A stretch of 32,267 nucleotides of DNA. Origin: Anaerolineae bacterium. Its GTDB lineage: Bacteria > Chloroflexota > Anaerolineae > CG2-30-64-16. Made by a program: the position numbers and the translations under genes. How positions within the stretch are numbered: position 1 is the first letter of the stretch; each line of letters starts with the position of its first letter. Positions 23,947 to 31,594 of this stretch are shown here, piece by piece. The DNA is taken from positions 1 to 32,267 of the forward strand of contig JAPKMS010000169.1 in NCBI GenBank assembly GCA_026645775.1. The letters are read 5' to 3'. Below the pieces are notes generated by a model. That model saw only the letters and a list, made by a program, of their open reading frames with translations. It had not been told where the DNA came from and did not search any database.

Positions 23947-24600
23947 CTAATGACGTTCAGCCTTGATCAGGACGCGCAGCTTTGGTCCAGGGGAGGTCAT
24001 CGGCACACGCCAGACAAGCGAACGCCCTAACAGCCGCATCGTCCCGTAGGTCAACAGCTTCACCGGCAGGCGCGACTCCCAGCGCAACAGCCGCGCATGG
24101 GCCTGTGCGGATTCATACCAAGCACTGGAGACCGCCCAGCCCGCGGCCTGCAGCCAGCCCGCCACCGGCTCCGCCTCAGGCAGGCCGTTGTCCAGGTGCT
24201 CGCGAAGCCATCTCGGGGGCGCGACGCCGATCTCCGCAGCCAAACCCCGGTAGACGCACATGGCAGGTTCACCGCTGGGAAACGACACCAGCAGCGCGTC
24301 CGCAGCCACCCGCGCCATCTCCGATACGACCACCTCACGCTGACAGGGTGCGACGTGTTCGAGCATATCACAGCTCACAACGACCGGGCAGCTTGCACTT
24401 CGCAATGGCAGCGCGAGGCCGCTGGCCTGAACAGCCTGGTGCAGCGGGCGCCTGCGGAACTCGATGTCGGCGCCGATCACGAGGCCGGGCCAAAACATGC
24501 GCAGCCCCTCCGACCCGCTGCCGACCTCCAGCACCCAGTCAGGCTGGAGCTTCTGCAACTCTTCCAAGATGGGACGATAGCGAATCGCAATGTTGATCAT
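23947..24600 (-). CDS. Class I SAM-dependent methyltransferase
   Basis: A methyltransferase of 217 residues from the ATG at 24600. Motif I is 'VLEVGSGSEGL' (about residue 23); an acidic residue ends the second strand in 'VIGADIEFRR'; the 'SCDMLEHV' segment is typical of Methyltransf_11/type 11-like enzymes. The remainder is unremarkable. The ORF track uses a GTG at 24621, but that codon lies upstream of the predicted -10, so the ATG at 24600 is the likely start and the mRNA would be nearly leaderless. The substrate is unknown. It lies 150 bases upstream of the terpenoid-synthase-like gene on the same strand and could modify its product, though it has a separate promoter. Confidence 0.83.
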   Translation of the reverse strand: MINIAIRYRPILEELQKLQPDWVLEVGSGSEGLRMFWPGLVIGADIEFRRRPLHQAVQASGLALPLRSASCPVVVSCDMLEHVAPCQREVVVSEMARVAADALLVSFPSGEPAMCVYRGLAAEIGVAPPRWLREHLDNGLPEAEPVAGWLQAAGWAVSSAWYESAQAHARLLRWESRLPVKLLTYGTMRLLGRSLVWRVPMTSPGPKLRVLIKAERH

Positions 24601-24608
24601 GGGTCGCG

Positions 24609-24637
24609 ATGTTAGCCCCACGGCGGTGCAAAGTCAA
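24609..24637 (-). promoter_or_regulatory. Promoter giving a leaderless methyltransferase mRNA
   Basis: On the minus strand TTGACT (24632-24637), exactly 17 bases, and TAACAT (24609-24614). The start would fall near 24602, one or two bases from the ATG at 24600; no Shine-Dalgarno is present. Confidence 0.65.
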
Positions 24638-24690
24638 ATGAACCTGGCGGGCCACCGGTCGCAAACGGTCTGGCTTCACGCTGGGAAGTG

Positions 24691-24699
24691 TGCTAGAAT
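24691..24699 (+). promoter_or_regulatory. Extended -10 for the disulfide oxidoreductase gene
   Basis: TGCTAGAAT (TGn plus TAGAAT) without a convincing -35. A start near 24706 would give a leader of about 100 bases that contains a 13-codon ORF (24708-24749) and a GACAT-CTA-ATGTC palindrome (24766-24778). Confidence 0.5.
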
Positions 24700-24808
24700 G
24701 GCGCCGCATGTTCGCTGACCGAGACCCCCTGGCGCCGAACCATTTGTAACGGAATCACCGGGCCAGACATCTAATGTCCACATACCCGCAAAGGAGGTTC
24801 AAACACGC

Positions 24809-25450
24809 ATGACGCTTCTCAACAAGCAAATCCGCAAAGAAGTGCAGGCCGCATTGGCCGATGTGGATCACCCAGTCACATTTAAGGTCTTCACTCAGGC
24901 CGCCGAATGTGAATACTGCGAGCAAACCCGCGAGCTGGTGGAGGAGGTCGCCTCCCTCTCCGACAAAGTCTCGGTCGAAGTCTATGATTTCGCGAAAGAC
25001 AAGGCCGTGGCCGACAGCCTGGGGATCGATAAAGTGCCGGGGATGGCGGTTATCGGAAAGAAGGACTATGGCATCCGCATGTTCGGGATCCCGTCCGGAT
25101 ACGAATTCGGCAGCCTCATTGAGAGCATCCGATTGGTCTCGCAGGGCGACTCCGGTCTGGCGCCCGAAACCAAAGAGATGGTCAGCAAGCTGACCAAACC
25201 CATCACCATCCAGGTTTTCGGGACACCTACCTGACCGTACTGCCCGCGAGCCGTGATGCTCGCGTACCAGTTGGCAGTTGAGAGCGATCTAATCACCGCA
25301 CACATGGTCGAAGTCATCGAATTCCCGCAATTGGCGACAAAATACGAAGTCATGGGCGTGCCACGCACGGTGATCGATGAGACCATCCACGTCGAAGGCG
25401 CCTATCCTGAGCCGATGTTCATGCAGGAATTTGCCAAGGTGCTGCAATAA
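24809..25450 (+). CDS. PDO/glutaredoxin-like protein disulfide oxidoreductase, probable selenoprotein (in-frame TGA at 25232-25234)
   Basis: The ORF track splits this gene at a TGA, but 24809-25234 and 25253-25450 are in the same frame and form one 213-residue two-domain protein disulfide oxidoreductase. Domain 1 has the redox motif CEYC (residues 34-37). Domain 2 should carry CPYC after 'IQVFGTPT'; the sequence reads T-P-T-TGA-P-Y-C-P-R-A-V, so the TGA takes the place of the first active-site Cys (residue 142) and Cys145 follows normally. Homology then continues through 'MVEVIEFPQLATKYEVMGVPRTVID' with its cis-Pro. A SECIS-like hairpin follows the TGA. Selenocysteine insertion is the simplest reading; a nonsense mutation hitting exactly this Cys is the alternative. 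AAGGAGGT lies ten bases before the ATG. It should act in cytoplasmic thiol-disulfide exchange. Confidence 0.85.
25240..25270 (+). promoter_or_regulatory. Candidate bacterial SECIS hairpin
   Basis: Perfect 7-bp stem CGCGAGC (25245-25251) with GCTCGCG (25258-25264) and a six-base loop CGTGAT. It is extended below an internal loop by CTG/CAG (25240-25242 with 25268-25270). The loop starts 17 bases after the TGA and has G at its second position, as expected for bacterial SECIS elements recognised by SelB. Confidence 0.72.
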
Positions 25451-25492
25451 CCACGCTGGGCGAGTTGGACCCAAGCTTGCCACGAGAGGCAC

Positions 25493-25521
25493 TTGACGCA
25501 AGATTGTATTTTGTGTTATAT
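25493..25521 (+). promoter_or_regulatory. Promoter of citrate synthase
   Basis: TTGACG (25493-25498), 17 bases, TTATAT (25516-25521), in an AT-rich island. Predicted start near 25528. The leader of about 59 bases contains a small AACAT-6-ATGTT inverted repeat (25548-25563). Confidence 0.65.
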
Positions 25522-25586
25522 TTGTGCACTAAGATTTCCGGTAAAATAACATCGAACAATGTTGATCGAGAACTAGGAGGGATCCC

Positions 25587-26753
25587 GTGAGCAATGCAGA
25601 GGCCCCAAAGCCAGCCGCTAGCAAAAGCGGCGGACTTGCCGGAGCAGTGGTAGCAGATAGCAATATCAGTTTCGTGGATGGCAACAACGGCATCCTCGAA
25701 TACCGAGGCTACGATATTCGCGTGCTAGCTGAGAACAGCACATACGAGGAAGTCGCCTATCTGCTTTGGAATGGGCGGCTGCCGACCGCGCAAGCGCTTG
25801 AAGAGATGAAGCGACAGGCGCGCGCCTGCCGCTTCCTGCCCCCTGAGGTCATTGCCGCCCTGCGGAATATGCCCAAAAACGCGGACCCGATGGCCGTGAT
25901 GCGCAGTGCGGTTTCGATGCTGGCGCACTACGACCCGGAATCCGAAGATAACACCCCCATGGCTCACCAGCACAAGGCCTGCCGCTTGCTGGGCCAAATC
26001 TCCGGAGTATTGGCTGCGTTCGAGCGCATCCGGCGGGGCGATGAACCGGTCAAACCGCGGATGGATCTTGATCACGCGGCGAACTTCCTGTGGATGCTGA
26101 CGGGAGAGGATCCTGAACCGTTAGCGGCAAGGGCTCTCGACCAATACCTGCTGCTGTTGGCGGAACACGAATTCAACGCTTCCACATTCACCGCACGCGT
26201 CATCTCGTCCACGGGCTCCGACCTCCACTCGGCCATCACCGGTGCGCTGGGTGCGCTCAAAGGCGCTGCCCACGGCGCCGCGGTGCAAGAAGCGATGGAG
26301 CAGTTCCTGGAGATCGGCACGCTGGACAACGTTGAGCCGTGGGCCCGCTCGTTGCAGGGCACTGGGCGCCGCGTCATGGGCATCGGCCATCGCGTCTACA
26401 AGGTGCGCGATCCCCGCGCAGCCCCCTTAATGGGCAACGTGGAAAAGATGGTTGAGGCGACCGGCGAGCGGACCTGGTATGAGATCGCCCGCAAACTGGA
26501 AGCCGTTGCGATGGAGGATCCGTACTTCAAGGAGCGCAACCTGAGCGCGAATGTTGACTTCTACTCGGCGCCGCTGCTTTACTCGCTGGGCATCCCGGTC
26601 GATACGTTCACCTGCATGTTTGCGATGAGCCGCATCGCCGGCTGGACCGCCCACGTTTACGAGCAGCAGTCCAACAATCGTCTGATCCGGCCGCTCTCCA
26701 ACTACACCGGTGAGCACCAGGTGCCGTGGACGCCGATCGAGCAGCGCGGGTAA
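25587..26753 (+). CDS. gltA: Citrate synthase
   Basis: A 388-residue citrate synthase condensing acetyl-CoA with oxaloacetate in the TCA cycle. The catalytic residues are visible: His in 'LAEHEFNASTFTAR' (about residue 194), His in 'MGIGHRVYKVRDPRA' (about 267), and Asp in 'NVDFYSAPLLYSLGIP' (about 323). The CoA-site loop reads 'ALKGAAHGAAVQEAM' where many homologues have LHGGAN, so it belongs to the shorter, Gram-positive/archaeal-like group. Some of these also use propionyl-CoA (2-methylcitrate synthase), which cannot be excluded. It starts at a GTG with AGGAGG six bases upstream. It is monocistronic, between its own promoter and a 20-bp-stem terminator. Confidence 0.92.
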   Translation: MSNAEAPKPAASKSGGLAGAVVADSNISFVDGNNGILEYRGYDIRVLAENSTYEEVAYLLWNGRLPTAQALEEMKRQARACRFLPPEVIAALRNMPKNADPMAVMRSAVSMLAHYDPESEDNTPMAHQHKACRLLGQISGVLAAFERIRRGDEPVKPRMDLDHAANFLWMLTGEDPEPLAARALDQYLLLLAEHEFNASTFTARVISSTGSDLHSAITGALGALKGAAHGAAVQEAMEQFLEIGTLDNVEPWARSLQGTGRRVMGIGHRVYKVRDPRAAPLMGNVEKMVEATGERTWYEIARKLEAVAMEDPYFKERNLSANVDFYSAPLLYSLGIPVDTFTCMFAMSRIAGWTAHVYEQQSNNRLIRPLSNYTGEHQVPWTPIEQRG

Positions 26754-26770
26754 AAGATTAAGTTAGCACA

Positions 26771-26815
26771 CCAAAAAGAAACCTGGTTTCTTGCAGAAAC
26801 CAGGTTTCTTTTTGG
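26771..26815. terminator. Bidirectional terminator, 20-bp perfect stem
   Basis: Arms 26771-26790 and 26796-26815 are perfectly complementary around a TTGCA loop. T runs occur on both strands, and it sits between the convergent gltA and CoA-transferase genes. Each arm is itself built on the palindrome AGAAACC-N-GGTTTCT, so it may be a copy of a dispersed palindromic repeat. Confidence 0.9.
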
Positions 26816-26830
26816 CGGATGTTTATGTGC

Positions 26831-28126
26831 CTAAATCCAGTGCTGCTCTTTGGCAAACCGTGTCAAATCCTCGCGGAACTGCGGCGCGGCGATGTTGATC
26901 AACGACTGGACGCGTTGGCGGATCGTCTTGGCGTGCAGGTCGGCAACGCCGTACTCTGTCACCACATAATGGACGTGATAGCGCCCGGTCACAACGCCCG
27001 CGCCCGGCTTCAAAGTCGGCACGATGCGGCTGACTGCGCCATCCTTGGCCGTGGCGGGCAGGGCGATGATGGGCACCCCGCCCGGCGATCGTGACGCGCC
27101 GTAGATGAAATCAAGCTGCCCCCCCACACCGCTGTAGAACTGCGTACCGATGGAGTCGGCGCACACTTGCCCCGTCAGATCCACCTCCAACGCCGAGTTG
27201 ATCGCCACCTGCTTGCTGTTTTGCGCGATCACGAAGGGGTCATTGACGTAATCTTGCGGATGGAACTCAAACAGGGGGTTGTTGTCCATATACTCATACA
27301 ACCGTTGCGATCCCAGCGCAAAACCGGCCACGCATTTGCCGCGATGGATAGTCTTGGCCGCATTGGTGAGCACCCCAGCCTCGATCAGCTCGATGACGCC
27401 ATCCGAGAACAACTCGGTATGCACGCCCAGATCCTTCTTGTCCTTCAGATAAAGCAACACCGCATCGGGGATCTCACCGATGCCCATCTGCATGGTCGCA
27501 CCGTTGGGGATCAGCTCCGCGATGTGCGCGGCGATCTGCTTCTGCAATTCGCCCGGCGAGCCCATGGGGACCTCGACAATGGGGTAACTGACCGGAACGA
27601 TGTGGGTGAGCCGGCTGACGTGGATGAAACTATCACCCAGGGCGCGCGGCATCTGGTCATTGACTTCAGCGATGACGATATCGGCCGATTCGGCCGCAGG
27701 CTTGGTCAGGCCGACCTCGACGCCGAAAGTGCAGAAGCCGTGCTCATCGGGCGGCGAGCAGTGGATCATCGCCACGTTCGGCTTGAGCAGCTTGGGATCG
27801 CGCAAGGCGCGCGGGATTTCGCTCAGGAAGATCGGCGTGAAGTCGGCGCGGCCATCGTTGACCGCCTTGCGGACGTTGTGACTGATGAAGAGGCTGTTCA
27901 CGCGGATGTGACCCTGCATCTCCGGTGCCACGTACTCGGCCGGGCCCATGGTCAACACCTGCACGATTTCCACATCTTCCAACTGCAGCGCCCGGCGCAC
28001 CAACGCGCCCAGCAGCTCTTTGGGCACGCTGCAGTTGCCGGTCATGAAGACGCGGTTGTGTGACTTGATCGCCTGCACCGCCATATCGGCCGAGCAAAGC
28101 TTGTTGTGATAGGAGGCGCCTTTCAT
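26831..28126 (-). CDS. Acetyl-CoA hydrolase/transferase family CoA-transferase (4-hydroxybutyrate CoA-transferase-like)
   Basis: A 431-residue family I-type CoA-transferase of the Cat1/AbfT group. Landmarks are 'MIHCSPPDEHGFCTFGVEVGLT', 'MQMGIGEIPDAVLLYL', the catalytic glutamate region 'GVHTELFSDGVIELIEAG' (about residue 238) and the CoA-loop 'GVGGQLDFIYGASRSPGG' (about 350). These enzymes move CoA between acetyl-CoA and other short acids such as 4-hydroxybutyrate, butyrate or succinate. The ATG overlaps the alanine dehydrogenase stop by four bases (ATGA) and has GGAGGG upstream. The operon suggests a role in amino-acid fermentation or acid re-use; that is inference. The exact acid is not readable. 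Confidence 0.88.
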   Translation of the reverse strand: MKGASYHNKLCSADMAVQAIKSHNRVFMTGNCSVPKELLGALVRRALQLEDVEIVQVLTMGPAEYVAPEMQGHIRVNSLFISHNVRKAVNDGRADFTPIFLSEIPRALRDPKLLKPNVAMIHCSPPDEHGFCTFGVEVGLTKPAAESADIVIAEVNDQMPRALGDSFIHVSRLTHIVPVSYPIVEVPMGSPGELQKQIAAHIAELIPNGATMQMGIGEIPDAVLLYLKDKKDLGVHTELFSDGVIELIEAGVLTNAAKTIHRGKCVAGFALGSQRLYEYMDNNPLFEFHPQDYVNDPFVIAQNSKQVAINSALEVDLTGQVCADSIGTQFYSGVGGQLDFIYGASRSPGGVPIIALPATAKDGAVSRIVPTLKPGAGVVTGRYHVHYVVTEYGVADLHAKTIRQRVQSLINIAAPQFREDLTRFAKEQHWI

Positions 28127-29214
28127 GCAACACCCTCCAATGATTCACGCAACGCAGGATGGACGATCGTGCCGTTATGGGTGTTCAGCCCCTGGCGCAG
28201 CGCGGGATCGCCGACCAGGGCCAAATCCAGCCCTTTCTGGGCCATCTCAAGGACGTAGGGCCACGCCGCATTATTGAAGGCATGGGTCGTCGTGCGCGCC
28301 ACCACCCCCGTCATATTCGGCACGCAATAGTGAATCACACCTTCCTCGATATAGGTCGGGCTTTGATAGGTGGTGGGCCGACTGGTCTCGACACACCCGC
28401 CCTGATCGATCGACACATCCATAATCACCGAGCGCGGCTTCATGGTGCGCACCATCTCACGCGTCACCACGTGCGGTGCGCGCGCACCGGGGATCAGCAC
28501 TGCGCCGACCAGAACATCAGCGCGCTTGACGGCCTTCGCGATGTTGAAGCCGTGCGCGACGATCGTGTGTGACCGGGAGCCCTGATCCTCCAACAGCTGC
28601 AGTTTCCGCAGGTCGGTGTCGAGGATGAAGAGGTTGGCGCCCATCGCCTCAAACACTTTGGCCGCGTTCGTACCGACGATCCCTGCGCCCAGGATGACCA
28701 CGTTGGCCGCCGGCACGCCCGGCACACCGCCGATGAGGATGCCGTGGCCGCCTTCGTGGTTCTGCAGCAGTTGCGCCGCGATCGAGGCGATCATCCGGCC
28801 CGCGATCTGACTGGCCGCGGTCAACACCGGCAGGTGGCCGTCGCCATCCTGGATCGTCTCATACGCGATGGCGGTGACCTTGCGCTCAAGCAGGATCTCG
28901 ATCTTGCGCGGGTGGGCCACGGCCATGTGCAGGAAGCCGCACAGGATATGTCCCTCGCGCAGGAGCTCAAACTCCGGCAACAGGGGACGAGACACGGTGA
29001 GGATCATCTCGGCGCGGCCGTACACCTCCTCGACCGAGTAGACGATTTGCGCGCCGGCCATGCGATAGCGCTCGTCTTCAAAGCCGCTGCCCTGTCCGGC
29101 GCCGCGCTCCACGTAGACGCGATGGCCGAACCCGGTCAAGATTTCGACCCCCATCGGGGTCAGTCCTGCCCGATAATCGAACGGACGACGTTGTTTGGGG
29201 ATACCGATGTCCAT
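28123..29214 (-). CDS. ald: Alanine dehydrogenase
   Basis: A 363-residue NAD-dependent L-alanine dehydrogenase interconverting alanine and pyruvate plus ammonia. Visible features: 'IGIPKQRRPFDYRAGLTP' at the N-terminus, 'GFLHMAVAH' with the substrate His (about residue 95), the Rossmann segment 'NVVILGAGIVGTNAAKVFEAMGANLFILD' (about 190), and 'MDVSIDQGGCVETSRPTTY' with the active-site Asp (about 267). The ORF track start (29313) is replaced by the ATG at 29214, which has GAGGAGG six bases upstream. It is first in a two-gene operon with the CoA-transferase. The segment 'NMTGVVARTTTHAF' differs slightly from the common 'NMPGAVPRTST'. Confidence 0.9.
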   Translation of the reverse strand: MDIGIPKQRRPFDYRAGLTPMGVEILTGFGHRVYVERGAGQGSGFEDERYRMAGAQIVYSVEEVYGRAEMILTVSRPLLPEFELLREGHILCGFLHMAVAHPRKIEILLERKVTAIAYETIQDGDGHLPVLTAASQIAGRMIASIAAQLLQNHEGGHGILIGGVPGVPAANVVILGAGIVGTNAAKVFEAMGANLFILDTDLRKLQLLEDQGSRSHTIVAHGFNIAKAVKRADVLVGAVLIPGARAPHVVTREMVRTMKPRSVIMDVSIDQGGCVETSRPTTYQSPTYIEEGVIHYCVPNMTGVVARTTTHAFNNAAWPYVLEMAQKGLDLALVGDPALRQGLNTHNGTIVHPALRESLEGVA

Positions 29215-29284
29215 GAGATTCCTCCTCGTTGAGGTGCGGTGGATCGGTGCGGTGGGAGATTGGTAAATTGGGAATATTGGCCGA

Positions 29285-29313
29285 ATTATACACCGCGAAG
29301 TGACGCACAACAA
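29285..29313 (-). promoter_or_regulatory. Promoter of the ald-CoA-transferase operon
   Basis: On the minus strand TTGTTG (29308-29313), 17 bases, and a perfect TATAAT (29285-29290). Predicted start near 29278, leader of about 64 bases. Confidence 0.65.
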
Positions 29314-29322
29314 TGACTGGCG

Positions 29323-30795
29323 TCAGGACCCCGCAACCATCCGGCCGGTCAACTGCGGAAATTCGGTGGGGCCGAAGGAGACGTTCATCGTGAGCTTCAG
29401 TTTCACCGTGTCCGCCCCAAACTTGCAGCCGATTGTGAGGCAGAAAGGTGTTTCGTTGAAGTACAGCTTCATCTCGTAGACGTCGCCGGCCATCCAGGCC
29501 CCGCTGGCGGCAACGGGTTGAACGGTGCTGTGCTCCGTGGAGTGCGGGTGGGTCAGGTACCAGGTAGTCACTCCCTTGGCCCAAGCGCCGCGGCCGACGA
29601 CGACCTGATGCTCGCCGTGGTCATCGCGCACCGTGCAGATATCCTGATCACTGCCAAAAGCGAACGATACCGCCCGCAGCGGTGACCGCTTTCCGGTGAA
29701 ATTATACCACTTTCCCGTTATTTGTAATGCAAGCGCCGAAGCGGTCAATCCCGATGGCGGCGGCAGGGTCAGGCGCCCCAGCGCACGGGTCAATGCCTCA
29801 TGTGCACGGCTGTCTTCCGGGAGGGTTGTGGGACTCATCGCCGGCAGCAAGTGGGTCCAGGCCAGATTCAGCACGGCTTGCATATCCGGTGTGCCGCCGG
29901 TGATCGCGATCACCGCATCCTGCTCGGGGAGGATCACGCAGAACTGGCCAAACGCGCCATCCCCGCGGTAGGCGCCGTGCCGGCAGCGCCAGAACTGATA
30001 ACCATAGCCCTGCTCCCAGTCGCTCTCGGCGCTGACGCCGTTGGCGCTCTGTTTGGCCGATGCGTCCGCCACCCAGACCGCAGGCACAAGCTGTTGCCCC
30101 TGCCAAACACCTCGCTGTAAATACAACTGGCCGAACCGGGCGATGTCTTCGGTCTTAATGCTGAGGCCGAAGCCTCCGGTATTGACCCCGCGCGGGCAGG
30201 TCTCCCACGTGGCGCCGGCGATGCCTAACGGCTCGAACAGCCGCGGCCGCAGATACTCCAGCAAGGTCTCCCCCGTCACCCGCTGCACGATGGCCGACAG
30301 CATGTAGGTGGCGCCGGTGTTGTAGAGAAAATGGGTGCCCGGCTCATGCGACACCGGCCGGGCCAGGAACGCCTTCGCCCAATCCCCATCCTGCCGCTTG
30401 TAGAGGTATTCAGTCGTATCGTGGTCGTGCCCGGTGGACATCGAAAGCAGGTGCCGCACCCGCATCGCAGCCAGATTCTCGCTCGGTGTGCGCGGGGCTT
30501 CCTTCGGGAAGAAGGCCAGCACCGGATCATCCACCGACAGCCGTCCTTCGGCCACGGCCATACCCACCGCGGTCGAAGTGAAGCTCTTGCTGAGCGAAAA
30601 GAGCATGTGCGGGGCGTCCGGTTCGTAGGGCGCCCACCAGCCCTCCGCCACGACGTGTCCGTGCCGCAGCAGCATGAAGCTGTGCAGGCCGCAGTCGCCC
30701 TGCTCGACCGCGGCCAGGAACGCCGCGATCGCAGCGGATGGGATGCCCTGGGCTTCCGGAGTGCTGCGCGGCAGGATGCTATCTGTTCTTGTCAT
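29323..30795 (-). CDS. Serine hydrolase, class C beta-lactamase-like
   Basis: A 490-residue protein. The penicillin-binding/beta-lactamase class C fold occupies about residues 15-345, with the nucleophile motif SLSK ('LFSLSKSFTS', about residue 67) and the second motif Tyr in 'YNTGATYML' (about 157). An HxG-like third motif is not obvious ('ITGG' is seen near residue 295). A C-terminal domain of about 140 residues is beta-rich and of unknown function. There is no clear signal peptide, so it is probably a cytoplasmic esterase- or peptidase-like enzyme rather than a resistance lactamase. The ATG overlaps the nitroreductase stop (ATGA), placing it third in a four-gene operon. Substrate unknown. 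Confidence 0.85.
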   Translation of the reverse strand: MTRTDSILPRSTPEAQGIPSAAIAAFLAAVEQGDCGLHSFMLLRHGHVVAEGWWAPYEPDAPHMLFSLSKSFTSTAVGMAVAEGRLSVDDPVLAFFPKEAPRTPSENLAAMRVRHLLSMSTGHDHDTTEYLYKRQDGDWAKAFLARPVSHEPGTHFLYNTGATYMLSAIVQRVTGETLLEYLRPRLFEPLGIAGATWETCPRGVNTGGFGLSIKTEDIARFGQLYLQRGVWQGQQLVPAVWVADASAKQSANGVSAESDWEQGYGYQFWRCRHGAYRGDGAFGQFCVILPEQDAVIAITGGTPDMQAVLNLAWTHLLPAMSPTTLPEDSRAHEALTRALGRLTLPPPSGLTASALALQITGKWYNFTGKRSPLRAVSFAFGSDQDICTVRDDHGEHQVVVGRGAWAKGVTTWYLTHPHSTEHSTVQPVAASGAWMAGDVYEMKLYFNETPFCLTIGCKFGADTVKLKLTMNVSFGPTEFPQLTGRMVAGS

Positions 30796-31574
30796 GCTGA
30801 CTCCCAGTTGCGGAGGATCGCCTGCACGGACCGCGTCATTTCCTTTGAGAAGTCCGCCCCGAACTTTCGCACGTACGTGGCCTGCCCGACGTTTTCGACG
30901 CCTTCGGGGGCGTTCGGCAGCTTGTGGAACCGCTCCTGCAAGTCCTGATACATCTCGGTGAACTCAGCGCCATCCAGCCGCCGATAGCGATCCTGGAAGA
31001 CAATGAACTTGCGGTCAAAGCGGGGGGGCTGGGCACGCCCGATCTGCGACCGGGCCGGGTAGCCGAAGCAGATCAGACAGATCGGGAAGACGTATCGGGG
31101 AAGCTGGAAAAGCTCCCGATGGGCTTCGTAGTTTTCCATGATGTCGCCGATGTAGCAGGAGCCGATGCCGAGCGATTCAGCCGCGACAACGGCGGTCTGC
31201 GCGGCGATGAGCGCATCGTTGCACGCCAGGAAGAGATCGCCCTCCTGGGGCCGGCGCATCTCCTCGCCGCGGCGCTCGCAGAGGCCCGCCACATCCGAAT
31301 GCACGAAGTAGTCGAACCACCGCTGATAGTCGGCCAGGAAAAGCAGGACCAGCGGCGCCCTGGCGATGAACGGCTGGTTGTCACACGTCTGAGCAAGCGT
31401 GTCCTTCGCCGCCTGATCGGCCACCTCAATGATCGAATACAACATCATGTTGCCCGCGGTGGGCGCGCGCAGGGTCGCCTGCAAGAGCAAATCCTTAGTC
31501 TCTGCGCTGATCTCCCGATCCTCATAAGCACGGACGGATTTGCGGTTAAGCAGGAGTTGAAGGGTGTCATTCAT
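30792..31574 (-). CDS. Nitroreductase family FMN oxidoreductase
   Basis: A 260-residue nitroreductase-fold flavoprotein. The N-terminal FMN-phosphate contact 'LLNRKSVRAYEDREIS' is followed by 'ATLRAPTAGNMMLYSIIEV', and near residue 145 'AQTAVVAAESLGIGSCYIGDIMEN' and 'PICLICFGYP', typical of NfsA/Frp-like or Iyd-like proteins. The ORF track starts at 31601; GGAG eight bases before the ATG at 31574 is better. A C-terminal extension after residue 190 is longer than usual. The electron acceptor is not evident. It follows the acetyltransferase gene by about 20 bases. Confidence 0.88.
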   Translation of the reverse strand: MNDTLQLLLNRKSVRAYEDREISAETKDLLLQATLRAPTAGNMMLYSIIEVADQAAKDTLAQTCDNQPFIARAPLVLLFLADYQRWFDYFVHSDVAGLCERRGEEMRRPQEGDLFLACNDALIAAQTAVVAAESLGIGSCYIGDIMENYEAHRELFQLPRYVFPICLICFGYPARSQIGRAQPPRFDRKFIVFQDRYRRLDGAEFTEMYQDLQERFHKLPNAPEGVENVGQATYVRKFGADFSKEMTRSVQAILRNWESA

Positions 31575-31594
31575 CGAGTTTGCTCCATTGCTAA

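Noticed and set aside
25253-25450. Separate 65-residue gene after the TGA
   Set aside because: It has no ribosome binding site of its own, its GTG/ATG lies in the SECIS-like stem-loop, and its protein is the second half of the upstream frame, so it is not an independent gene.
24809-25450. Frameshift explanation for the split oxidoreductase
   Set aside because: Both parts are in the same frame; only a stop codon separates them, so no insertion or deletion is needed.
27167-28063. 298-residue + strand ORF
   Set aside because: Fully antisense to the CoA-transferase, His/Asp/Arg-rich shadow composition, no domain.
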